From NCBI GenBank assembly GCA_907163375.1, contig CAJQUW010003381.1, forward strand, positions 1 through 64,000: a stretch of 64,000 nucleotides of DNA, given 5' to 3'. This stretch comes from Prostheceraeus crozeri (lineage: Eukaryota; Platyhelminthes; Polycladida; Euryleptidae). The translations under genes and the position numbers were made by a program. How positions within the stretch are numbered: the first letter of the stretch is position 1; each line of letters starts with the position of its first letter. Below, piece by piece: positions 11,525 to 22,291 of the stretch. The notes beneath the pieces are model-generated. The model had not been told where the DNA came from. It did no database searches and saw only the letters and a list, made by a program, of their open reading frames with translations.

Positions 11525-11700
11525 AATAATCAAGAAACAAACTGCTGAGTTTGATGCGCAAATTAAACATAGTAAACGTAGTAAACGTATTAAAAAACAG
11601 AAACGTACTAGGCGTAGTATTAGACGTGAATACTAAAAAATGCAAGATGAAAAGTGATGTGACAAAAAGAAATATTAGAAACTCCTATTACTGATATCTT
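11525..11700 (+). pseudogene. Basic, coiled segment upstream of the polymerase
   Basis: An interrupted frame encodes QTAEFDAQIKHSKRSKRIKK and further Lys/Arg-rich sequence. It could belong to the N-terminal extension of the polymerase protein or be a separate small basic gene. No family was recognised. Confidence 0.3.
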
Positions 11701-14700
11701 TTTTGATGATAGAATTAAGGACTGAACTTGGTGATGATTTATGTAATTTATTTGAATCCAAATGAAATTAAATATGGAAAATGTATCTTTATTAATGTAG
11801 TAAATGATATGCGGAAACTTTTAGCAAATGGTAAAATTATTAATTTACTTGGAAAAAGTTATTAAAGATCAGGATAAATATAATTCAAAATTTTTACGTA
11901 ACCTTCTATAATAAAAAATCATTTGAAACATGTGGTTTTTCGAATCTGGATGAGAAATCCGATGCTAACGAATGGATTTTTACAGGTAAATATTAAATAT
12001 GAAGATTTTGGAATGAAGTTAGTACAAAGATCGCATAGAGGGGCAGGGATTAATATGAAATATAGAATCAAAGAATATTTCGGTGAATATTGTTATATTC
12101 CTTCTGAAGATTTTTGTTTTATTAAATGTTATAAAGTTTTACGAGGTTTTAATGAAGAACAAGGAGAAATGATTTGAAAGAAATGTTTAATAATATGTCT
12201 TTTATATAAAGAGAAAGCCACATTAGAAAAAAAATAAAAATAAAATACTGAAGAAAAAAAATTTTATGGCGCGACTCTACTAAATCTATTCTAAACGTCA
12301 AGCACTGATGAAAATGAAATTTGGAGTGGATAAAACGGAGATGATATTCAAGCTGTTCTATTTCAAAACAATATCTGTGAGGTGATCTGCAGTAAGTGTG
12401 ATGATGAAGTGGAATAATTAATTTTTTTATTACTCTAAAAAATTTTATAACATCTAAAAAATTATAACATCTAAAAAGATTTTATTACATCTTAAACTAG
12501 AACAGGAGTAATGTCAAACTGCAAATTTTCTCAATTCAATAAATATTTTGGAGAATGCTTCAATATCTATATGTCCTGGCCAATCGTCTCATTTAATCCT
12601 AGAGGAATTGAAACGTTTCAAATTATGTTTATTACAAAATTTAATTTTTTCACGCAGGTTCAACAATTGGTCACTATTGTTTAATTAATAAATCTCATAA
12701 ATTAAAAGCATATTAGTTGAGAAATTGTATAAATAATTTCAAACCCATATATAAAACAGTTACTGAATGAAAATCTAACATTACGGCGTCCATATAAAAA
12801 TCATACAAAAGAAAATTAACAAAATTGACTATGGTTCAAACATATATATTGGGATCTCGAAACTTTTCCCGATGCCTAACTGTTCAACAGATCATCCTAT
12901 TCCATTATGCTGTAGGAGCCTATTAATTTTTTATTAATAAATTTTATAATTTGTTTGTTTAACCGAAACAAAGATTGAAAGAATTTAGAAACTACGTTTG
13001 TTTAAGTGATATGATTATTAAATTAAAACGATCAAAAGATAGAAGATGAAATTAAAAAAACCTTAAAAAACAATGATTAATGAGTATAATAATTTAACTG
13101 AATTAGAATTTTAATAAACTTCACAATTGTGGTGACAATATTTACGAGAACTGAGGATGATGAATTGTCCAATCAGGGTGAGGAAACCAGAGGACGTATG
13201 TCCGATCCATCAATTTTTTCTAAACTCTTGGAAGAAAATTAATTTTTAATTATTCGAGAGTAACTTTAATAGCTCACAATTCATCTGGTTTTGATTCTAT
13301 TTTCCGATAAAAGCTAATTTTAAATTATCTAAACCGCCTTTAAAACTTCAAGGAGGAATATTGACTGCTTCATTACAAAATCATTTATACAACTGAATGT
13401 GTTAGTAGATACATTCAGAAAATCTTTGGGATAGAGATTTAAAACAATATGATTTTAAAAGATTCATCTTTCACGGTTAAATTAGCACTTCAAACATATT
13501 ATAATGAAATGTAGTTATGTTTTTACAACATGTAAAAACAAGTCTTTAGGGCAGTTGAAATGGTAGTGAGAATTTTTAAAATTCCTACGAATGTTGTGTA
13601 AATTAAATTATGAAATTGGAGACATAACAATGATTTTTAATATTATAAAAAAGAAATGGAATGGAGACATATTTAGTTTAACGATATTTCTTTCATTTAG
13701 CTTTTTGTATCTACAAATATAATAATGTATGTTGAGATGTTAGTTGGTGAAGATTTGTTATAACTACTAATGTTAACATCCTCTTGCTGTTTAACATTTA
13801 ACGGTTGTGGATGAAAAGCGTACATTTAAATGACAATATAAATATTAGTACCACAATTCTCATATAGATTTATGGGCTAGAAATTATATTAGAAAATCTG
13901 TTAAAGGTGGAAGAGTTTCAGCAAATATAAGAAAATACATATCGCCATTTTGTAGCATCTTGTTACCAATATTAAAACAGTATTTACCTGGTCGCTGCGC
14001 TGGGGGGGGGGGGGACTTTGTCCTTGGTCGCTACGCTGGTGGGCTTTGTCCCTGGGAAGTAATTTAATAGATTTAATGAAACAGTATCGAGATTTTAGGA
14101 GATAAAACTGAAATTTGTAAGAAAATTTCAAATCAACTACTTGAACAAAAAAATGAATTTACTAATGCTTTTGATGCAACCATCTTTATATCGGCATCAT
14201 GCCTACTGAGGGGAGGCTATGATGAAAATTCAGAATACCCTAAAGCTGAATCAGCTAGAAAATTTCGTCAAGAAGAAGAGCGGGAAATAGTATATAAATT
14301 TAATACTCAAACATTTAGACCTAAAACTGGGATATTCTCTGTTGTGTTTCAATATCCGAATGATATGTTTTTTCAAAAAACCCAGTTCCTTATAAAAGAC
14401 TAAAGTTTAAAACATCAAAATAATAATTTCTCATGTAAAAGTAATCGAGGTTTAGAAATGGTATATGTTATGATGTATTTAACTTCTATAGGACATACAA
14501 GAAATTGTTGATAGATGTGGGGGAAAAATCTTACATATTAACTGATGGGTATAATTTATGAAAAAAATTATCAAGTTTCACCATTATCGAAATTAATATT
14601 GAAAAACTTTTTAATTTGAGAAAAAGATATAAAACTTGAAGGAAATACTGTAGGTGATGAGTTAATTAATTATTGATGAATTCGCTATATGGCAAAACTG

Positions 14701-15520
14701 TGCCAAAAAGATATAACCACTAAAATAGTCATTTATGGAATGATGAATACATTGAGAAAAAAATTTCACTCAAGAATGTAAAATGGAGATTATGAGAAAT
14801 TAAATAATGATGAACAATATTTAGCGAAAGGTAGAAATGGAAGTTTGAATGAATTTCACTCAAAACTAATATTGTTAAAAGATGGGAAGACGTCATTCAT
14901 GCCATCACACTTAGGTTCTTTCATTCTTTCTCACTCTAGAAGAATCATGAATAACTTTATTTTAGAAATTAATGGTTTCAAAGTAAAATACATTCATTAT
15001 ACAGATACTGATTCAATATATATTTCCAATGAGCTCCTTTAATAAATTTAGACGCGGCTGATATGTTGGAGGAGAATTGTGTCAAGGGAAAAATGAATTA
15101 TGGAAATGGCCGGAATTATTTTTGCAATGTTTATTGCACCTAAAGTAAAATACTGTATTACTGTAAGAAGAGCAAGGGAGAACTTAGTGAAAAGAAAACA
15201 TTCAAAGGTTATTTCACAAAACCAAAGTAAAAGTAGAAGATTATTCTAAAATTATATTTCGGGGAAAACATTATCGACTACAGTTTAATAAACCATGGAA
15301 AAGATCTTTTAGAAACTGGAATTAGTATTTCCTGATAAAAATAATAATACTGAAGATAAAAAAATTTTCTGGTCAAATAAATATTCTTAACACGTCAAGC
15401 ACACTGATGAAAATGAAATTAATGTTACCTTATAACGGAGAAGATATTCAAGCTGAAATATTTTCAAAACAATCATCTGTGAGAGTAATTTAAGTGATGA
15501 TGATGACACGTGGGAAATAA
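11700..15520 (+). pseudogene. Polinton protein-primed DNA polymerase B
   Basis: All key blocks of a family B polymerase occur in order but in different frames. FCFIKCYKVLRGFNEEQG (about 12113-12166) lies in the N-terminal region. Exonuclease motif I, WDLETFP, is at 12850-12870 and exonuclease II, AHNSSGFDS, at 13272-13298. KGGRVSANI, entering the palm, is near 13905. Motif B, NSLYGKT, is at 14679-14699 and motif C, YTDTDS, at 14998-15015. The motif C part is an open 65-residue frame. The enzyme would replicate the element from a protein primer and proofread with the 3'-5' exonuclease. There are many indels, plus a GC-rich insertion at about 13990-14055 inside the coding region. A displaced copy of its own 3' end lies between the N-terminal part and exonuclease I, annotated separately. 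Confidence 0.85.
12241..12500 (+). repeat. Displaced copy of the polymerase 3' end and minisatellite
   Basis: This matches 15341-15620: both have AATACTGAAGA, then ACGTCAAGCA, CTGATGAAAATGAAATT, GATATTCAAGCTG and AAAACAAT, then a tract of TTATTACATCTAAAAA units. The C-terminal coding end and the downstream minisatellite are thus present twice, 3.1 kb apart in direct orientation. The upstream copy is inside the polymerase gene. Confidence 0.8.
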
Positions 15521-15526
15521 TAATTT

Positions 15527-15660
15527 TTTTATTACATCTAAAAATTTTATAACATCTAAATAATTTTATATCATCTAGCTTTATTACATCTAAAATTTAT
15601 TACATCTAAAAACTATATTAACATCTAAAAATTTTATTAACATATGAAAAATATATTTAT
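15527..15660 (+). repeat. Minisatellite downstream of the polymerase
   Basis: Degenerate tandem units of about 16-19 bp with the core ACATCTAAAAATTTTAT, repeated roughly seven times immediately after the polymerase end. A shorter version is at 12425-12495. Confidence 0.75.
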
Positions 15661-15789
15661 ATGCGAATATTTTGGTATGTTTTCTATTAAGTTTTAAGCA
15701 TATTAATGTGCTAATAATATAAGTTTATATCAATATTAACGTTTCATCAATATAATGTTTTTATCAAAAGATAATTTTAAGTTTATTTT

Positions 15790-15880
15790 CACTGAACTAT
15801 TGATTCTTCATCATCATAAATGTGATTCTTCATCATCATCAAGAATTGATTCTTCATCATCATCATAATTACACTTTTTT
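15790..15880 (-). repeat. TCATCATC-rich repeat encoding acidic DDDEES units on the minus strand
   Basis: Three imperfect copies of a block with GATTCTTCATCATCATCA. On the minus strand each reads as an Asp/Glu/Ser cluster. It may be the acidic tail of a decayed minus-strand protein or a simple repeat. Confidence 0.5.
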
Positions 15881-16461
15881 GGTATAGGATGGCCATTCCC
15901 TGATAGGATACCATTCTCTTATTGATATATCTAACTCTAAATTATCATCTTTTATCTGATAATAATATAATAGAGAAAAATATTGGTCTCTTTTGATTCT
16001 CTTTTTAGAAAATTTAATAACACCCACTATAATCTGAATCAACTTTTTAGTTTTATTAAAGATGAATAAAATTTTAAATTGATTAGATGTAAAATCCTAA
16101 TTTAAATTTTGTAGACCCGACATAATAGTTGGTCCTAGACAGTATCTTCAACTATTAACCATCATTATTATTTTCAATATGTAAGAAAATGAAATTTAGA
16201 TAAATTTTTATAATTACTAATATTTTTATAATCCTTTTTTACCATTTTACACCATTTTCAGATGTTTCTGAATCATCATCTATATTAATCTATATTATTA
16301 TCATTATTATCATAAGATTCTTTAAGATCGGGCAAAGCCCTAGAATAGCCTTCGGTTCGTTTATTATAGATTATGGTCATTGGTTAATAGATAAAGGTGT
16401 TGTCCACATATAAATTTTCTCTTGTTGAGCTAAACCATTTATATAAGAATTTTTAATAAAA

Positions 16462-16979
16462 TTATATATTTAAGTTGGAATATAGTCCTATATACGTATC
16501 ATCATCATATCTTTGGGGCATTTCTAATGTTTCTTGTTTATAAATTGTGTCTCTATAATAAACTTGACATAATAATTCTTCATTATGTTTTTTACTCTCT
16601 ATGTGAATGTTATATTGATTTTGTTCGTCAACAAATAATCTAATTTTTTCTTTCGAAAAAGATTTTAATTTTTTAACTAATTCTTTAATATTGGTATAAT
16701 TAATAATTTTAGTTGCTATCCAATCAGTATTACTAATTGGTAACACTGCTCTAATAAATCCATAAACATTATTATGACCTATTATAACCATATTTTCTTT
16801 ATTTAATTCCACATAAGCTACATCATTATATTTACTTTACAATCTCCATAAATTTAATAAATGGATCACCTGGAAAAATATACAATAATTAGTTTCTATA
16901 GAAGGTAAACCTTTAGTCTGTTCTCTAAATATTTCGGCTTGTTAAAAAATTGAAATAAAATATTAACATCTAATACATG
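16462..16979 (-). pseudogene. Minus-strand Polinton gene of unknown function
   Basis: The clean part is 116 residues (16812 to 16462), with MVIIGHNNVYGFIRAVLPIS, KLKSFSKEKIRLFVDEQNQ and the end DDDTYIGLYSNLNI. Upstream on the same strand another frame begins with MDVNILFQFFNKPKYLEN from an ATG at 16979 and is broken before it joins, so the gene probably started there. The product is globular-looking, with no membrane segment, and was not recognised. It is the only minus-strand gene between the polymerase and the capsid block, facing away from the coiled-coil gene. A GGGC-AAA-GCCC hairpin lies beyond its 3' end at 16330-16340. Confidence 0.45.
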
Positions 16980-17001
16980 GATTATTATTATTATTATTAT
17001 C
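16980..17001 (+). repeat. (ATT)n microsatellite
   Basis: Seven ATT units at the junction between the divergent genes. Confidence 0.9.
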
Positions 17002-17149
17002 AAAACATTTATTTTCAAATCCCGTTAATCTCGTCGAATAAGAAGAACAGGAGGGATGCGGACGAATATAATTTTTTTAAATTTGGGTTTTTATTTTTCC
17101 ATTTTTTATTTTTATTAGAAAAAATTTTACTTTTTTATTGTTTTAAAAA

Positions 17150-18007
17150 TGATGTTACCAAATGTTGGTGGGAGGTGCATATATCCCGAATAATCGTGAA
17201 TTAGAAATAGAAATAGAAAATTATAATCATGAAAACTGGATACGTTTTATCTGGTCCATTGCATCTATCTATTCTTCCGCAACAAAAATACAGAGTTAAC
17301 AAATAAACAATATGTTGATACACAAATCAATGACTTAAAAGAAAAATATATAAACGATGTTTTGGTTCCACTGATGAATGAAATTAAAGTTGCTTAAACT
17401 TAATGACAAATCATTAAACGAAAAATTATTAAAACTTGATAAAAAGGATAGAGAGCTAGAAGCAGATATAGCAAAACTTTTTAAAAATTTTCAGAACAAT
17501 CAAAAATTTGTAATATTACTTTCTATAAAGTTAAAATCTGCAGTCATTAAAAATAAACATCAGATAAAAAATGTTGAAAAAACAATTAGAAGATGAAAAT
17601 AGAAAAACTACCTGAAAGAATTAAAAAAAAAATTTAAAGCAGTTACAAACTACATTCCAAAAAAGTGTTGATGAATTAAGTTCTAAAATTACTCAACAAA
17701 TGAAAAAAGATGAATAGAATAATAAATGAAGAGTAAACTCGCTTAATCAAAAAGTTGATAAAATGAAAAACTCTTAAAATCAATTTAGAAAATGAATTAA
17801 AGAAAAATTTACAAGAAAAACTCTAAAAGAAATAAAGAACAGTTAGATGCTGTTAAAAGACAATTAGATGTTCTTAAAATTAAGTTAAATGCACTTAAAA
17901 CGGCTTTGAAGATTAATCAGCAGAAAATGCAAGTTAATAGAAAAGAAATTAAAGTACATCACACGCTGCTTGACGCAATAGATAAAGTGCAACAGTCAAT
18001 TAATTAA
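17150..18007 (+). pseudogene. Long coiled-coil, possible fibre-like protein
   Basis: Broken frames read through heptad-rich sequence. Near 17300 is LTNKQYVDTQINDLKEKYIN. From 17378 comes LNDKSLNEKLLKLDKKDREL and more, ending near 17594. Further frames contain LKRQLDVLKIKLNALKTALK and end at the TAA at 18005-18007. The pattern of Leu/Ile every three to four residues, with Lys, Glu and Asn between, is a continuous coiled coil of roughly 280 residues. The NKQYVDTQI block recalls the stalk starts of viral fibre proteins, so a virion fibre is plausible but unproven. Position between the polymerase and the capsid genes supports a structural role. Frameshifts and stops are frequent. Confidence 0.45.
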
Positions 18008-18097
18008 AAGTTATCTCGAAGTTTGTTGTCCATTCACAAACGTAAATCTTAACACGTAGATATTTTTTCCCAAAAGTCAAAAATTTAATCCTAAAAA

Positions 18098-18602
18098 ATG
18101 CCTATAATTTATAAACACAATCTTAAACATTTTGCTTCAAATCAAAAAATTGCTCATGAACCCATCTATGAAATCTGTTACCATTATGACAGTGTAGAAA
18201 CAATCGGAACACAAAAGTTCCTAGGCACCGCAGCTGCCGTCCAAAAAGAGGGGCTGGCATCTTTTCTGGTATTGGAAGTATCGTTAACTTAATTAAAAAT
18301 AATAAAGATTTGATTAAATCTGCTGCAAAAGGAGCAGCTGCTATAGGTAGTACAGCTAGTGCAATATCAAATGCTGTCAAGTCTCAAAACGAATTAAAAC
18401 AACTAGAAGCTATTCGTAAAACTTAGGAAATGATTCTGAAGAACTAAAAAATTTAAAAAAACTTTCAGAGGAAACAAAAAATAAAATTGCTAACATAGCT
18501 GTAGGAGGTGAAACCTTGAGGAGCGGAGCTCCGTCTGATAGTAAACATAAGAAGAAATCAGGCGTAGCCATAAAACGTTCAATTGAAGAAAAAAAGAGGT
18601 AA
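18098..18602 (+). pseudogene. Small hydrophobic virion-like protein 1
   Basis: It starts MPIIYKHNLKHFASNQKIAH at 18098 and shifts frame near 18230-18290. It continues with a Gly/Ala-rich hydrophobic stretch, SAAKGAAAIGSTASAISNAV (about 18318-18377), and QNELKQLEAIRK. After a stop at 18423 it continues with LKNLKKLSEETKNKIANIAV and a basic tail, to the TAA at 18600-18602. The architecture of basic head, small-residue membrane-like segment and charged tail matches the second hydrophobic gene at 20400. A similar protein precedes the major capsid gene in other Polintons, where a minor virion, membrane-active role is suspected. A GGAGC-GGA-GCTCC hairpin is embedded at 18520-18532 in what is still open frame. 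Confidence 0.45.
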
Positions 18603-18865
18603 TGGCGTTAGTAGCAACCTTCGGTTAAAACTAACCAGCAAAGCCTGTAGCGGAGCTGGTCTAAGCAAAATTCTAAAATATATTTTTTAGTAAAATTAAT
18701 TTTTTTAGTAAAAAATTTTTTTATAAAAATTTATGTTTTTTTTTAGCAAAATTTATTTTAGTAAATTTTTTTTAGCAAAATTAAAATTTTTTTTTTTTAG
18801 TAAAATTTTTTCTGTGGGGGTGTGTGTGAGAAAAAACAAAAAGTCAAATTATTTTTTATAAAAAA

Positions 18866-20209
18866 ATGTCTTCGCTTATCGAAAATAAATTTTAGATTAG
18901 ACGATCCTCCGTTCGTCAGTTTTATAATCAAAAAAAGAATGACTATATAAGAATTGCTATGAATCCCGGATCTTCCAGTAGAGTAAATACTGGAGGAGAT
19001 TTAATTTTTGAAGTTGAATAATCAACAAAGTTATATATATTTACCTGATTCATTTTACACTGTGAATTATTTTCTTTATATAGTGATGCCAATTTTACAA
19101 CACCATTGCCAGATACCGATAATATTGCACTAGAGAATAATTTTTTTTCAAAATTATTTACCACAAATGCGTTTAGATGTTGCAACTCAAAATATAGAAT
19201 CAATAAGTGATTCTCCAGGTGTAATTGATACAATGCTTAGATTTGTAACAATTGGTGAAAATAATAAAAAGTATGAAATCGAAGGTTGGTTTCCTGATAC
19301 TAATGATGGTATAATTGTTGATGATTTAACTTACGCTGGAACAGATGCAGCAGGAATTGCGAAAGATGTAGAAAATATTTGCAAAACATTTAAAATAAAA
19401 CCAAATAATGATGCATATAAAGAAAGACGTGAATTTAACAAGAAAAGTAAACAGACAGTTAATTGGTCATTGTCTCCATTATTCGGATATTTAGATTATG
19501 ACAAAATATCATATCAATTAAATTTAAATTAATAATTCATCGTACAGCAAATAATGAATTAATCTTTTTTGGTAAGACTGGAAAAAAAGCTTATTTAAAA
19601 ATTGATAGACTTGAATAGTGGATTAAGCATATTACTCCTAGTTTAGAGATTGAAACAGCTATTGCAAAAAGATTAAATACTAACAAACCAATTTCCAGTA
19701 AATTTTCTAAAGCGTACTGCTAGTTCAGTAACTTTTTCCGAACAAAGATTTAACTGGCATTTTACTAAACTGCGAATACTCCAAGATATTTATTACTAAC
19801 TTTTCAAAGAAATAATTCTCCAAGTTTTGATAAGAACCAACAATCTTTTTCATATTAATACAATTCGAAGTTTACAAGTTTCATTAAATCAAACCCGATA
19901 TCCAATTGATCCATTAAGATTCGATGATACCAATAATCAATTTATGGAAGGATATGATTCTTATCGAAATCTTTGTATAGAATTTGGAGTTGAACCACAA
20001 TTAACTCCTGGAGATTGGAGACATTTATATCCTGTTTTCTGTTTCGATTTAATGCACAATCTGAAGATATTATCAAGACTGGTTGTGATGTAACAATTAA
20101 TATTGAAAAAAAAGATTCCACAACTTCATTGATGGCTTATGGTTTATTGCTAGAAGATATAAAATATTCTATTGAAATTCTTAATGGAAAGATGGCTAGG
20201 ATCGGCTAG
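18866..20209 (+). pseudogene. Polinton major capsid protein (double jelly-roll)
   Basis: An ATG at 18866 starts MSSLIENKF. The longest clean piece is 19167-19532 (121 residues), with ISDSPGVIDTMLRFVTIGEN, EGWFPDTNDG and QTVNWSLSPLFGYLDY. A further frame has INTIRSLQVSLNQTRYPIDP and WRHLYPVFCFDL (19827-20093). The C-terminal piece has AQSEDIIKTGCDVTINIEKK and TTSLMAYGLLLEDIKYSIE, to 20209. These blocks are characteristic of the Polinton double jelly-roll capsid protein, and the combined length of about 445 codons fits. At least five frame breaks inactivate it. It sits between two genes for small hydrophobic proteins, upstream of the phospholipase-like gene. Confidence 0.8.
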
Positions 20210-20224
20210 AGCCCAAGACTTCGT

Positions 20225-20399
20225 CGATTAATTAATTTTTTTTGATAACTAGAATAGATTAAAATTTTTTGGTAACTTAAAATTTTTTGGTAACTGAAAA
20301 TTTTTTCATAACTAGAATAGATTAAAAATTCCTAACTTAAAATTTTTCATAACTAGAATGGATTAAAATTTTTGATAACTTAGAATTTTTTTATTAAAA
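20225..20399. repeat. AT-rich spacer with TTTTTTGGTAACT/ATAACTAGAAT repeats
   Basis: Several short imperfect repeats of AACTAGAATAGATTAAAA and AAATTTTTTGGTAACT lie between the capsid gene and the next gene. No coding potential. Confidence 0.7.
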
Positions 20400-20872
20400 A
20401 TGTCGCAAGCGAAAAGTAATAATAATAAAACTGTTGAATTAAAATTACGTAATATTGTTGACAAAAATACACCTAAAACTATTACGATTAACAAAAAAAA
20501 GTATTACATAAGTAAACCAATGATAGAGAATATTCAATTACAAGAAGAAAAGAATGACGGGATTCTCCCATTAATTCCACTAATAATAGGTGGCATAGCA
20601 GCTGCAGGAAGTGTTGCAGGTGGGACAGCTGGTATTGTCCAAGCAGTAAATAAAAATAAATCAGAGAAGGCAGCATTAGAAGAACAAAAACGACATAATA
20701 GAGAGTTAGAGAAAGTTGCTAAGTGGTGAAGGAGTAGTAGATAATTTTATTAGTAAATTAAAATTAGTTGATGAAGGAAAACGAGTTCTTAAAAATATTC
20801 GTCCACAATGTTGATGATTTAATTGAAATTAAAGAAACTAAAGATGGTTTCTGGAATATATCTAAGTCCTAG
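20400..20872 (+). pseudogene. Small hydrophobic virion-like protein 2
   Basis: A clean 109-codon frame from the ATG at 20400 gives a basic, Asn-rich head, then LPLIPLIIGGIAAAGSVAGG (about residues 59-78), a small-residue hydrophobic segment, then EEQKRHNRELEKVAKW. After a frameshift at about 20727 the sequence continues with EGVVDNFISKLKLVDEGKRV to about 20870. The Gly/Ala segment followed by a charged coil resembles the product of 18098-18602, suggesting duplicated or related virion proteins on either side of the major capsid gene. The biochemical role is unknown; a capsid-internal, membrane-interacting role is a guess from placement and composition. Confidence 0.5.
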
Positions 20873-20956
20873 TATGATAAGGTAATAACCTCAGGACCTT
20901 TGGTCCGATTAGGTACAACATTTATTTTATCTTTTAAATTTTTTTTATCTTTTAAA

Positions 20957-21490
20957 ATGAATTCTACAAATTCCGAAAATTTAATTAAATTAAAAATTTC
21001 TAATTTAGATTTATTGAATTATCTATTAAACAAAAATAAAAACTCAAATTATCAGCATATTGGAGGTGACATACAAAAAAACATTTAGAAAACTCTTCCT
21101 GGCTTTATTGGAGTAAATATTCGAAAAAGAAAACATCTTCCTGGTCATTCATATACCGTCCAGGAACTCGATTAGATATAAGACTAGATGAGAATAATAA
21201 TCCGAAACCAGGTGAAGAACCAATAAATAGAGTATGATGCCGCAGCTTACAGGCATGAATTTTAGCTTATCGAAATCATGATCTAAGTTCTCGTCATGCA
21301 GCTGATAAGAAGATGATTCAAGAATTAGATAGTATTCAAAATCCTACATTTAGAGAAAAAAATTGAAAGAATGTTTGTTAAGAAAGCTTTACAAGCTAAA
21401 ATATTATTCGGCCAGGGTTTAAATGATGAAACGACAGCAAAGCTGTCTGAGAACAACGCTCGAACCTACGCGATCCGAAATGTCGAATGA
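20957..21490 (+). pseudogene. Phospholipase A2-like protein, frameshifted
   Basis: The start is MNSTNSENLIKLKISNLDLL at 20957, following TTTAAA. After a stop at 21086 the frame continues with LPGFIGVNIRKRKHLPGHSY. Then comes GEEPINRVDAAAYRHEF (with a frame break), RNHDLSSRHAADKKMIQELD and IERMFVKKALQAKILFG, to about 21420. A glycine-rich loop, then the P(V/I)N..DAAA..H motif followed by an aromatic residue, is the layout of the phospholipase A2-like domain of parvovirus VP1 (Parvo_coat_N family), also reported in Polintons. Such a domain would help particles cross membranes. At the catalytic His-Asp position the sequence now reads His-Glu followed by a stop, apparently from two inserted bases. 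Two GC-rich mini-hairpins occur at the gene's end (21433-21509). Confidence 0.6.
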
Positions 21491-21529
21491 TCTAGGACGC
21501 TATGCGTCCGAAATTCCATAAAGAATACA

Positions 21530-22291
21530 GAAGGCCTAAATATTTATTGAAAGTAAAAGTATTTAATAAAGATAATATTTGGAGTGTGATTTGAGATTCA
21601 TATGCCGAATGAAAAAGATTATAAATACGCATTGACCGTTATAGATTTATATACACGATACGCTTGGGTAAAGCCTTTAAAAAATAAAAGTGGTCTATCA
21701 GTTAAATATGCGTTTGAAGAAATCTTTAAAGAAAGTAATAGAAAGCCAAGGAAATTGTTTGTTGATAAAGGGTCGGAATTTTATAACAGAAACGTTCAGC
21801 CACTATTTGAAACTGTTTATTCAACTGAAAACGCTGGAAAAGCTGTAGTGATAGAAAGATTCAATCGGACGTTAAAAATAAATTATTCAAGAAATTTACT
21901 GAGCGAAGAAATCAGAAATGGTTGAAGATATTACCAGGAGTTGTAGAAGAGTACAATAATAAAGTTCATTCTGGTATTGAAGAAACTCCAAAGAATGCTT
22001 CTGACGACCCTGATTTAATAAGAAAGAAAATATTCGAAAATAATTATTCGAATGAGAGTAATCCGAATTTACAGAAACTTAAGCCGAAGTTTAAAATTGG
22101 AGATAGAGTTAGAATAATTTAAATATAAGCATAAATTTGAAAAAGGCTTTGTTGGCTATTGGACTAAAGAAATATTTGAAGTTTGTAAAATAAATCAAAC
22201 TTATCCGATTACTTACGAAATCAAAGATTTAGATGATGAAAATATCAGAGGCCGATTTTATCAAAATGAATTACAACGAACTGATTTTTAA
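21530..22291 (+). pseudogene. Polinton retrovirus-type integrase
   Basis: The catalytic core is open from 21602 to 21925: LTVIDLYTRYAWV has the first Asp, LFVDKGSEFYN the second, and VVIERFNRTLK the Glu. Only 29 residues separate the second Asp and the Glu, against about 35 usually, so a few codons may be lost. The next frame (21922-22122) continues LPGVVEEYNNKVHSGIEETP and FKIGDRVRI. A third gives KGFVGYWTKEIFEVCKINQT and the C-terminal domain, to the TAA at 22289-22291. Integrase would insert the linear element into chromosomes with a 6-bp duplication. Its stop codon overlaps that of the protease on the other strand. Confidence 0.85.
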
